From Sarcocystis neurona (lineage: Eukaryota > Apicomplexa > Conoidasida > Eucoccidiorida > Sarcocystidae): a stretch of DNA of 64,000 bases. Location: the NCBI GenBank assembly GCA_000727475.1, contig KL647291.1, positions 4,032,992 through 4,096,991 on the forward strand, given 5' to 3'. The translations under genes were made by a program, and so were the position numbers. Positions 60,101-64,000 of the stretch are shown here, one piece after another (position 1 is the stretch's first letter; every line of letters starts with the position of its first letter). Under the pieces are notes generated by a model that was given only the letters and a program-made list of their open reading frames with translations, did not search any database and was not told the DNA's origin.

Positions 60101-63100
60101 NNNNNNNNNNNNNNNNNNNNNNNNNNNNNNNNNNNNNNNNNNNNNNNNNNNNNNNNNNNNNNNNNNNNNNNNNNNNNNNNNNNNNNNNNNNNNNNNNNNN
60201 NNNNNNNNNNNNNNNNNNNNNNNNNNNNNNNNNNNNNNNNNNNNNNNNNNNNNNNNNNNNNNNNNNNNNNNNNNNNNNNNNNNNNNNNNNNNNNNNNNNN
60301 NNNNNNNNNNNNNNNNNNNNNNNNNNNNNNNNNNNNNNNNNNNNNNNNNNNNNNNNNNNNNNNNNNNNGCTGCTGCTGTTGTGACTGCCGCTGCTGTGGT
60401 TGTGACTGCCGCTGCTGTGGTTGTGGCTGGTGCTGCTGCTGTTGCTGTTACTGCTGCTGCTGTTGCTGTTACTGCTGCTGCTGTTGCTGTTACTGCTGCT
60501 GCTGTTGTGGCTGCTGCTGCTGCTGTGACAGGTGGCGCGGCACTATGCAGACTTGCATGACCGGCCACAGCGCATGAAGGCGAGAGGCGTGATAAGTGAG
60601 ATCGTCGACTGGAAGACTTCACGGAGGTTTTTCCACTGGCGAGCCCGAAGAAGACTTGCTGTTGATGGCCTTGCGTAAGCACCTCATATTCACTTCTTTT
60701 TCTGTCTCCAGGCAAAACGTGTCTCCGCCTCTCTTTCTGTCTTTTTGTATGTCTCCGTCTCTTCCTCTCTTCTCTCGGTCCGGTTTTTTCTCAGCGTCTC
60801 CTCCTCCCGCTCTTTTGTCCGTTACTCCAAATGCGTATCTTCTTTTATCTGGTTGGTGCCTTTCTGTATAAATGCTGGTCTATTTTTGCTTCTCGTTTTC
60901 TTCCTGTCTCTCTGTCTCGCATTGTTCTTCTCCGTCCCTTTATGTCGCTTGGTGTGCTTCTCTGCGTCATTCCTGCCCCCTCCTATATATGTTGTTCTAC
61001 CCTTACGTGTGCCCTCGTCTTCTTTCTAGCAGCCTCTCTAAACTGCTGTGTAGAGCTCCCCTCTTCGTCCACGCGGAGTGTGACCGTCTCTCCGTCTGGA
61101 TACGTGCGTCCGCCCTTTTGCGGCCTCTCTGTATGCTGCTGCCTCTCTGTGTGGCCCTCTCTATCGTCACTTTCTCCTCTGTGTGTGTCTCTGTCAATTT
61201 TTATTCGTCTATCCATCTCTGTCTTCATCTGTGTTAACCTACTATGTCCATCTCTACCTGTGATTCTCTCTACGTGGATATATGTGTAGTAGTTCCCTCG
61301 TTGTGGATATGTCTGGACTTCCCTATCTTCATGTGTGTTCTCTGTCTACGTATATATTCGTAGTTTTCTGTCTACCGATATATCACCGTCTGTGCACTTG
61401 TCTATATTTCCCTATCTATCTGTCTGTGTTTATAGTTCTACATATGTATATATATATGTATATGGTTGTAGTCCTCTATCTATGTATATCTATATCCTTC
61501 CACCCGTGTGCATCTGTATGCCTACATCTATTGGCATCTATCTACGTTTGTGTATATCTTTGTGGACATATCTCTCAGTCTCTTTATACCTGCCTATGTC
61601 TGTCTCTCTCCATATCTATCTCTGTGTATCTCTATTTGTCTATCTATATCTGTCTGTGTGCTTATTAGTCTATATGTATCTTTATCTGTACTTGTCCATA
61701 TATATATGCATCTGTATTTGCACCTACCTATCTATCTGTCTATCGATCTATCTGTCATTCTCTCTATATATACGTGTAAACATCTGTATGCGTCCTTATC
61801 TATCTGTCTCCATATATACATACATATATATGTATATACACATACATATATTCATTTGTATGTGTGCTTGTATATCTGTCGATTTATTTGTCTCCCTACC
61901 TACATATATATACATTTGTATTTGTACTTACGCGTGTATCTATCTATGTATGGATCTATCTATCTGTCTATTTATCTATCTATATATCTCCCTATGTACA
62001 TTTGTATGTGTATCTATCTACGTATTATATGTATTCGTGTATGTACATACACTTGTATGTGTATTTATCTATTTATGCATCACGATGAACTCGAGTATTT
62101 CTCTGTGCGTAGAAACGGTTCGTGAGGGGAAACCCCCCGGGGAGCCGAGTCGGAGAAAACGAAGACGTGCTGTGCCTCATCATATCTGACGATCAACGAA
62201 GTGCGAAGTCTACGGGGATATCAGTCATAAATACATGTGTACATTCATATATATATGTATATATATCTCACCCTGGTTGCTGTTCTCTTTTTCTCTGTAC
62301 ATTATATATATATACATACATGCGTATACTTCTGGTTTAAGTGTATACACATATGCATGTGTAAGTCTCACCCTGGTTGCTGTTCTCTTTTTCTCTGTAC
62401 ATACATGTATATATCTATATATACATGCGTATACTTCTGGTTTATGTGTATACACATATGCACGTGTAAGTTTCACCCTGTTTGCTTTCCTCGTTCTCTC
62501 TATACGCATATACACATATACATATATATATATATGCATATATATATATATATGTATCTATCTATCTATCAATATACATATATATATATATATATATATG
62601 CGCGTGCATACTTCGGGTGTCAGCAGAGGGGTTGTGAAGGCAGCGAATTTACACGGATAGAAGTGAAGTACGCACATATGCGTATTTATATATCTAATAT
62701 GGATATGTGTCCACACCTAGTTGTCCGGCCCTATTTATCATAAATCTCCTCTCTCTCTCTATATGTATGTATATGTATTCTACGATTGATAAGCAGCAAC
62801 AGCAGCAGTGGTATACCCGACGCACGCGTACCTACTGTGATTCCGAGGTGTCTTTTGCCTTGAAGAGGAGCCTGTTGCGGTGTCCCGCTCGTTATTCAAA
62901 TAACGTCTCTTCTGCGAATCGACGTGCTGCGCGTCTGTCTCTCCTGCTGTATATACACCAGAACGCTTGCGGGGTTCCCAGTTTCTCGTCCCATATGTAT
63001 ACACAAGTGTAAGCCCGGTATATATATATGTATATGATAGACTGAGTGCGACGTATATACGTATATACACATGTATTCGATATCCCTAAGTGCGACATAT

Positions 63101-63675
63101 ATATATATATATGTATATGTTGTACCGAGTGCGTCGTCGTCTTGGCTCCAGTGTACGTACTTGTCTGTCTTAGTGATATGTATATACGCATCCGTGCCGG
63201 TGTGCCCCTTTCTACTGCCATTGTTTGTTTCGCTATGTAAAAACAAGTTAGGGAAGCAGAAATGAAGTCAACATATCCCTGATGGGTCCGAAGTGTTTGC
63301 GTGTTTCGGCTGCGCTTTGTGCTACTGCTGTGCTGCTGTTCGCAAAGCCGCGATGCCCTTGCTGCTGCTGGGCCTGCTGTGCTGCTCTTTTTGCTGCTAC
63401 TGCTGCTGTCGCGTCTCCTGCTACTGCTGAGCTGCTGCTGCCGCGCTCGGTGCTGCCGCTGCTGTTGCTGCTTGTTCTCCTGCTCCTGTGGCTACTGTGT
63501 CGTGACCTGCGGCGGCCGACTCGTGTGTGTGGGGGTGTGTGCAGGGCAAAACTGCAGGCAGCGACGCAGCAGCGCTTGACGTTTGCTGCTGCCCGACGAG
63601 AAATCGAAGAGACGCTGCTCAAGGCGCGTGGCATCGACCTGAAAAATGATGAGGCTGTCGCTCTATTTCTCGAAA
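27621..63675 (+). CDS. ACC: multidomain acetyl-CoA carboxylase, 16 exons in window, 3' end missing
   Basis: Gene-level entry; exons follow separately. ACC carboxylates its biotin using ATP and bicarbonate, then transfers the carboxyl to acetyl-CoA, making malonyl-CoA. Splice sites were placed by aligning remembered yeast/human ACC sequence across junctions. The introns are 29093-30982, 31092-33199, 33356-36473, 36705-37728, 38085-39384, 39701-41235, 41656-42669, 44197-46436, 47194-49095, 49334-50450, 52450-54523, 56378-57780, 58216-59335, 59420-60531 and 60675-63544. Their phases are 2,0,0,0,2,0,0,0,1,2,0,0,0,0,2, and every junction is phase-compatible. From exon 2 onward about 2,920 residues are encoded, against about 2,230 for yeast ACC1; the excess is low-complexity insertion. 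A donor at 63676 shows that the gene continues. The start codon is provisional. The isoform (apicoplast or cytosolic) is undetermined. Confidence 0.93.
29093..30982 (+). other. ACC intron 1, repeat-rich, with a coding-like first 375 bp
   Basis: The intron opens GTGAGC and ends in CAACAG. The first part (29093-29467) is open in another frame and not obviously repetitive ([40 protein letters not shown]). It could be an alternative exon. 29100-30110 has CAG runs on the plus strand; the acceptor side, 30180-30430, has CTG runs. Confidence 0.5.
30983..31091 (+). CDS. ACC: ACC exon 2, start of biotin carboxylase domain
   Basis: Acceptor CAACAG (AG at 30981-30982) and donor AAG|GTGAGT at 31092. Reads [20 protein letters not shown], then [14 protein letters not shown]. 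ILIANNGxAA is the invariant opening of the biotin carboxylase N-lobe. Enters in phase 2 and leaves in phase 0. Confidence 0.93.
31100..31400 (+). repeat. degenerate tandem repeat in ACC intron 2 with a decoy donor
   Basis: Segments containing CTGCAGTCTGYTGC recur near 31137, 31195 and 31280, with related sequence near 31370. At 31225-31250 a copy of the exon 2/intron 2 junction occurs (GAGAAGGTGCGTACCTCT), forming a second plausible 5' splice site 140 bp downstream of the real one. Confidence 0.6.
33200..33355 (+). CDS. ACC: ACC exon 3, biotin carboxylase N-lobe
   Basis: Acceptor TGCTGCAG at 33192-33199. Reads [20 protein letters not shown], then [20 protein letters not shown] and [12 protein letters not shown]. 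The VPGGxNxNNYANV motif is diagnostic of eukaryotic ACC. The next conserved residues ([13 protein letters not shown]) lie in exon 4, so the exon must end after the AAG codon at 33353-33355. The bases that follow are GCAAGT, a GC-type donor, not GT. The nearest GT (33360) would change the conserved Val-Asp to Ala-Asn. Confidence 0.9.
35765..36100 (+). repeat. ACC intron 3 tandem repeat, about 60-80 bp units
   Basis: Five diverged copies of a core (CTACAGGTGTAGACGTAAG-like, followed by a CTCCCTATAC-like stretch) start near 35775, 35859, 35917, 35990 and 36067. They are separated by (TA)n stretches of variable length, the longest at 36030-36062. Confidence 0.65.
36474..36704 (+). CDS. ACC: ACC exon 4, biotin carboxylase
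   Basis: Acceptor GCGCACAG at 36466-36473, phase 0 at both ends, donor GTTCGA at 36705. Reads [20 protein letters not shown], then [20 protein letters not shown] and [14 protein letters not shown]. These are the conserved [12 protein letters not shown] and GDKI motifs leading to the ATP-grasp B domain. It ends KSGQIPPE, aligning with the VPQE of human ACC1. Confidence 0.93.
37729..38084 (+). CDS. ACC: ACC exon 5, ATP-grasp core
   Basis: I chose the acceptor GCTGCAG (AG at 37727-37728) because it gives [13 protein letters not shown], matching E-LYEKGYVKDVDD of human ACC1. A second CAG at 37738-37740 would delete four conserved-length residues (LFAQ) while keeping phase. The exon carries the glycine-rich ATP-binding loop [12 protein letters not shown], then [20 protein letters not shown] and [20 protein letters not shown]. 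Donor GTCTGC at 38085. Leaves in phase 2. Confidence 0.92.
39385..39700 (+). CDS. ACC: ACC exon 6, biotin carboxylase catalytic segment
   Basis: Acceptor GTGCTGCAG (AG at 39383-39384). The split Lys codon gives [12 protein letters not shown]. The exon holds [12 protein letters not shown], then the metal- and substrate-binding block [20 protein letters not shown] with its conserved Glu and Arg, then [20 protein letters not shown]. It ends TGKHVIA at a GTAGGG donor. Confidence 0.94.
39830..40100 (+). repeat. CTG/TGGCTGCTG-rich tract in ACC intron 6
   Basis: Clustered CTGCTGTGG and GTCCTCCTGC words, including two copies of TGGCTGCTAGTCCTCCTGCT (near 39858 and 39911), form a short tandem repeat. 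It is antisense Ala-rich and not coding. The remainder of the intron (40100-41230) is CATGCA-rich and then GC-rich, without repeats of note. Confidence 0.6.
41236..41655 (+). CDS. ACC: ACC exon 7, end of biotin carboxylase domain
   Basis: Acceptor CTTGTCAG. Reads [20 protein letters not shown], then [20 protein letters not shown] and [20 protein letters not shown], all characteristic of eukaryotic ACC. It continues through [20 protein letters not shown] and [14 protein letters not shown] and ends ALK at a GTATTC donor. Phase 0 at both ends, 140 codons. Confidence 0.94.
41675..42430 (+). repeat. 23-bp minisatellite in ACC intron 7, broken by the assembly gap
   Basis: The unit contains CATCTGCTGTCGTTGCTGC and recurs every 23 bp on both sides of the gap, with about three units left and six right. 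Some right-hand units have CACCTG instead of CATCTG. A 23-bp period cannot stay in one reading frame, in agreement with an intronic position. Confidence 0.92.
41747..42298. other. assembly gap of 552 N
   Basis: The gap lies wholly inside the 23-bp minisatellite of ACC intron 7. The missing bases are probably more copies of the same unit, so no exon is expected to be lost. Confidence 0.95.
42670..44196 (+). CDS. ACC: ACC exon 8, biotin carboxyl carrier domain and Gln-rich linker
   Basis: Acceptor GCGACAG (AG at 42668-42669). [20 protein letters not shown] aligns with the yeast ARHKYIESLQKGQ region. After a Gln-rich insertion come the biotinyl-domain strands ([20 protein letters not shown]) and the biotin site VEAMKMIV; the modified Lys codon is 43165-43167. 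The sequence then reads [14 protein letters not shown] Ser/Ala tract and the QRQQQQE repeat follow, before a return to conserved helical sequence ([29 protein letters not shown]). Donor GTAACT at 44197. The site reads EAMKM rather than the EVMKM common in eukaryotic ACCs. Confidence 0.93.
43621..43830 (+). repeat. 21-bp coding minisatellite, 10 copies, in ACC
   Basis: Nine consecutive identical 21-bp units (43621-43809) and a tenth that diverges at its end. In the ACC frame each encodes RQQQQEQ. The lack of any third-position change over nine units indicates very recent expansion or ongoing homogenisation. It lies 150 residues after the biotinyl Lys, in a linker that is variable in the family. 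Confidence 0.95.
44197..46436 (+). repeat. ACC intron 8 with two tandem repeat families
   Basis: A repeat of about 110 bp has copies at 45197, 45309, 45424 and 45533. Each begins TATGGCACAGCTCTATGTAT or a variant and is followed by CTAT-type microsatellite. Two diverged copies of a 150-bp segment start near 45930 and 46082, sharing TCAGCCGTAG and CGTMTGTCTCTCT-like words. The acceptor side (46330-46436) is CTG-rich and ends CTGCTGCTGCAG. Confidence 0.75.
46437..47193 (+). CDS. ACC: ACC exon 9, ACC central domain
   Basis: Phase 0 entry, giving [19 protein letters not shown]. It continues [20 protein letters not shown] and [20 protein letters not shown], matching the helical FDVLxxFxxHxDxWVxxAALEVYVRRAY region, here [21 protein letters not shown] corresponds to the P-xVxWxF strand. 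[15 protein letters not shown] precedes a Gln/Ser tail. The donor is CTC|GTAAGC at 47194, phase 1. Confidence 0.85.
48178..48505 (+). repeat. ACC intron 9 tandem repeat with ATGTTCTCAGTCTTCC core
   Basis: Four copies of a core (CAGACACCTATGTTCTCGGT, then CTTCCCCAGTA or a variant) start near 48180, 48274, 48405 and 48470. They are separated by TATA/CATA microsatellite of different lengths. Confidence 0.8.
49096..49333 (+). CDS. ACC: ACC exon 10, ACC central domain
   Basis: The acceptor is GTGCAG (AG at 49094-49095), and the split Arg codon matches the phase-1 donor of exon 9. Reads [14 protein letters not shown], a Gln/Ala tract, then [20 protein letters not shown] and [14 protein letters not shown]. 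This corresponds to the family segment of the type xRRITFxF...YYTFNGP...xxIRHIEP. Donor GTACGT at 49334, phase 2. Confidence 0.8.
49430..50060 (+). repeat. CAG/GCAGAAGCAGG-rich tract in ACC intron 10
   Basis: Imperfect repeats of AGCAGCAGAAGCAGGAGCAG-type words over about 500 bp, with CAG on the sense strand. It stops about 400 bp before the acceptor, and 50060-50440 is CAG-free and AT-rich. The frames through it are all repetitive and not conserved in ACC. Confidence 0.7.
50451..52449 (+). CDS. ACC: ACC exon 11, ACC central domain with long insertions
   Basis: Acceptor GCTACAG at 50444-50450; the split Arg gives [20 protein letters not shown]. Conserved segments include [28 protein letters not shown] (family HxFxNF) and [19 protein letters not shown] (family LWRLRVxxAEIKI). 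Later come [20 protein letters not shown] and [20 protein letters not shown], matching the TTYVYDFPExFRQAL block just before the carboxyltransferase domain. Between these lie Ser-Gly, Gln-rich and, at about 51420-52230, Ala/Thr/Ser-rich insertions totalling several hundred residues. Donor GTAGCG at 52450, phase 0. Confidence 0.88.
52450..54523 (+). other. ACC intron 11, no further exon recognised
   Basis: Contains TA/CA microsatellites (52500-52650, 52905-52930, 54137-54165) and a GC-rich centre (53280-53660). The family needs no extra residues between DFFK and VSAFRV, so I see no missing exon. The acceptor side is T/C-rich. Confidence 0.7.
54524..56377 (+). CDS. ACC: ACC exon 12, carboxyltransferase N-subdomain and start of C-subdomain
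   Basis: Acceptor TCGCGCAG. After an acidic linker it reads [20 protein letters not shown] and [20 protein letters not shown], then the substrate-binding loop CNSGARIGL (54818-54844), then [20 protein letters not shown]. These are followed by [60 protein letters not shown] and [20 protein letters not shown]. Two insertions interrupt the fold: about 54985-55235, and a Ser-rich one at 55630-56075. The residue equivalent to the grass herbicide-resistance site (VENxHGS) is Leu, codon 55295-55297. Donor GTAAGA at 56378, phase 0. Confidence 0.95.
56378..57780 (+). other. ACC intron 12
   Basis: Starts CAC|GTAAGAG. Contains GC-rich sequence to 56600, a (TA)n run at 56608-56636, AT-rich microsatellite sequence to 57080 and a CTG-rich stretch at 57355-57730 before the GTGCGCGCAG acceptor. 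No conserved coding sequence is missing between RETTTVH and [10 protein letters not shown]. Confidence 0.8.
57781..58215 (+). CDS. ACC: ACC exon 13, carboxyltransferase C-subdomain
   Basis: Phase 0 at both ends, 145 codons, no insertion. Reads [20 protein letters not shown], then [17 protein letters not shown], with the catalytic-loop motif WRGFSGG at 57877-57897. It continues [40 protein letters not shown] and [14 protein letters not shown]. This is the most conserved exon of the gene and nearly co-linear with yeast and human ACC. Donor GTGAGA at 58216. Confidence 0.97.
58216..59335 (+). other. ACC intron 13
   Basis: GTGAGA donor, GACGGCAG acceptor. 58260-58900 is mixed, non-repetitive sequence without a conserved frame; 58960-59060 and 59200-59330 are CTG-rich. 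No exon is needed between HQESS and [10 protein letters not shown]. Confidence 0.75.
59336..59419 (+). CDS. ACC: ACC exon 14, short carboxyltransferase exon
   Basis: 28 codons, phase 0 at both ends. [20 protein letters not shown], then TLAPLYVS, equals the family ...xxLxxRExxLxPxYxQ helix. Acceptor GGCAG at 59331-59335; donor GTACGC at 59420. Too short to be found by frame length alone; placed by homology and phase. Confidence 0.9.
59740..60530 (+). repeat. CTG-based minisatellite in ACC intron 14 with 21-bp units
   Basis: Before the gap, TGCTGTTGCTGCTACTGC-like units; after it, TGTGACTGCCGCTGCTGTGG units, then three units containing GCTGCTGCTGTTGCTGTTAC at a 21-bp period (about 60433-60495). 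It runs directly into the exon 15 acceptor (CTGTGACAG). Confidence 0.85.
59856..60368. other. assembly gap of 513 N
   Basis: Inside the CTG minisatellite of ACC intron 14, with the same GACTGCCGCT sequence on both edges. ACC residues on either side of the intron are contiguous in the family, so no exon is likely to be hidden. Confidence 0.95.
60532..60674 (+). CDS. ACC: ACC exon 15, C-terminal part of carboxyltransferase
   Basis: Acceptor TGTGACAG (AG at 60530-60531). Reads [20 protein letters not shown], then [27 protein letters not shown], matching FADLHDRxxRMxxKGVI and RRFFxWRLRRRL. Donor GTAAGC at 60675, phase 2. Confidence 0.95.
62267..62520 (+). repeat. ACC intron 15 tandem repeat, 100-105 bp units
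   Basis: Three units start at 62267, 62367 and 62472. The first two share CTCACCCTGGTTGCTGTTCT, a TTTTTCTCTGTACAT stretch and GCGTATACTTCTGGTTTA; the third is diverged (TTCACCCTGTTTGCTTTCCT). Each holds a TA-rich spacer. Upstream, 61330-62080 is one long CTAT/TGTATCTAT microsatellite field. Confidence 0.85.
63545..63675 (+). CDS. ACC: ACC exon 16, near the C-terminus; gene continues
   Basis: Acceptor GTGTGCAGG (AG at 63543-63544); the split Ala joins exon 15. Reads [20 protein letters not shown], then [23 protein letters not shown]. It aligns with the yeast segment IARIRSW...DDRQVATWIEE near the C-terminus. The GTAAAC donor at 63676 leaves phase 1. The last few dozen residues should lie beyond the window; the remaining 325 bases are microsatellite-rich intron. 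Confidence 0.85.
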
Positions 63676-64000
63676 GTAAACAGCGACAGTACATTACATA
63701 TACGCCTGTTCACAAAAACGTGTATATACATCTATGCACATCTATACTCACCCGTATATATATATATATATATATCCATACTTCTGCGCCTAAGGACGCG
63801 TTAGAGATGCTTAGGCTATTACTTGGAAGTACGGCGTAACGTAGTCCCTCTACACAAAGACAGATTAAAGACTAATATACTTACGTATATATATATATAT
63901 ATATATGCGTACGATAGAGTACGCATCAATAATATATATCTGTATATGAAGATATATGTGTGTATACTGGGATGCAGCTATATTGACATCTGTCAGTATA

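Noticed and set aside
61282..62743. Plus-strand frames up to 284 codons with many Tyr, Ile, Ser and Leu, possible membrane protein
   Set aside because: They are translations of CTAT/TGTATCTAT microsatellites in ACC intron 15, between exon 15 and exon 16.

Overview
This window looks like nuclear DNA from a coccidian apicomplexan, most likely an Eimeria-type genome. The grounds are: CAG/CTG triplet runs in exons and introns alike (Ala, Gln and Ser runs in proteins), many phase-0 introns of about 1-3 kb, dense (TA)n/(CA)n microsatellites, and two recognisable eukaryotic genes whose cores are swollen by low-complexity insertions. The genus is an inference from style, not from a marker gene. Three assembly gaps (7108-7626, 41747-42298, 59856-60368) all sit inside repeats.

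Layout. 1-4 kb: no recognisable gene; microsatellites and a 17-bp minisatellite at 3281. About 4.1-10.35 kb, minus strand: a cyclin H-like gene (CDK-activating kinase/TFIIH subunit), with three exon blocks located and at least one exon missing. 10.35-12.5 kb: mixed CAG/CTG block. 12.5-17.3 kb: AT-rich microsatellite desert with short non-repetitive islands. 17.3-18.3 kb: an imperfect (ACT)n satellite that decays through about 20 kb. 20.2-24.3 kb: non-repetitive and GC-rich islands of uncertain strand. 24.3-27.6 kb: CTG-rich block, probably upstream or intronic sequence of the next gene.

27.6 kb to beyond the right edge, plus strand: one very large gene for a multidomain eukaryotic-type acetyl-CoA carboxylase (ACC). 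Fifteen successive introns were placed by matching conserved ACC sequence across splice sites with compatible phases. Domain order is Ala/Ser-rich leader, biotin carboxylase (exons 2-7), biotin carboxyl carrier with a biotinyl Lys (exon 8), ACC central domain (exons 8-11) and carboxyltransferase (exons 12-16). The C-terminus lies outside the window. ACC makes malonyl-CoA for fatty acid synthesis or elongation. Whether this is the plastid (ACC1-like) or the cytosolic isoform cannot be decided because the N-terminus is not fixed.

Most open frames in the window are by-products of CAG/CTG repeats, which lack stops in all six frames, or of TA/CA microsatellites. They are left out. The most interesting signals are the orientation of triplet repeats around ACC splice acceptors, a GC-AG intron, intron-specific tandem repeats of about 70-115 bp, a perfect 21-bp coding minisatellite next to the biotin domain, and insertions inside the carboxyltransferase fold.
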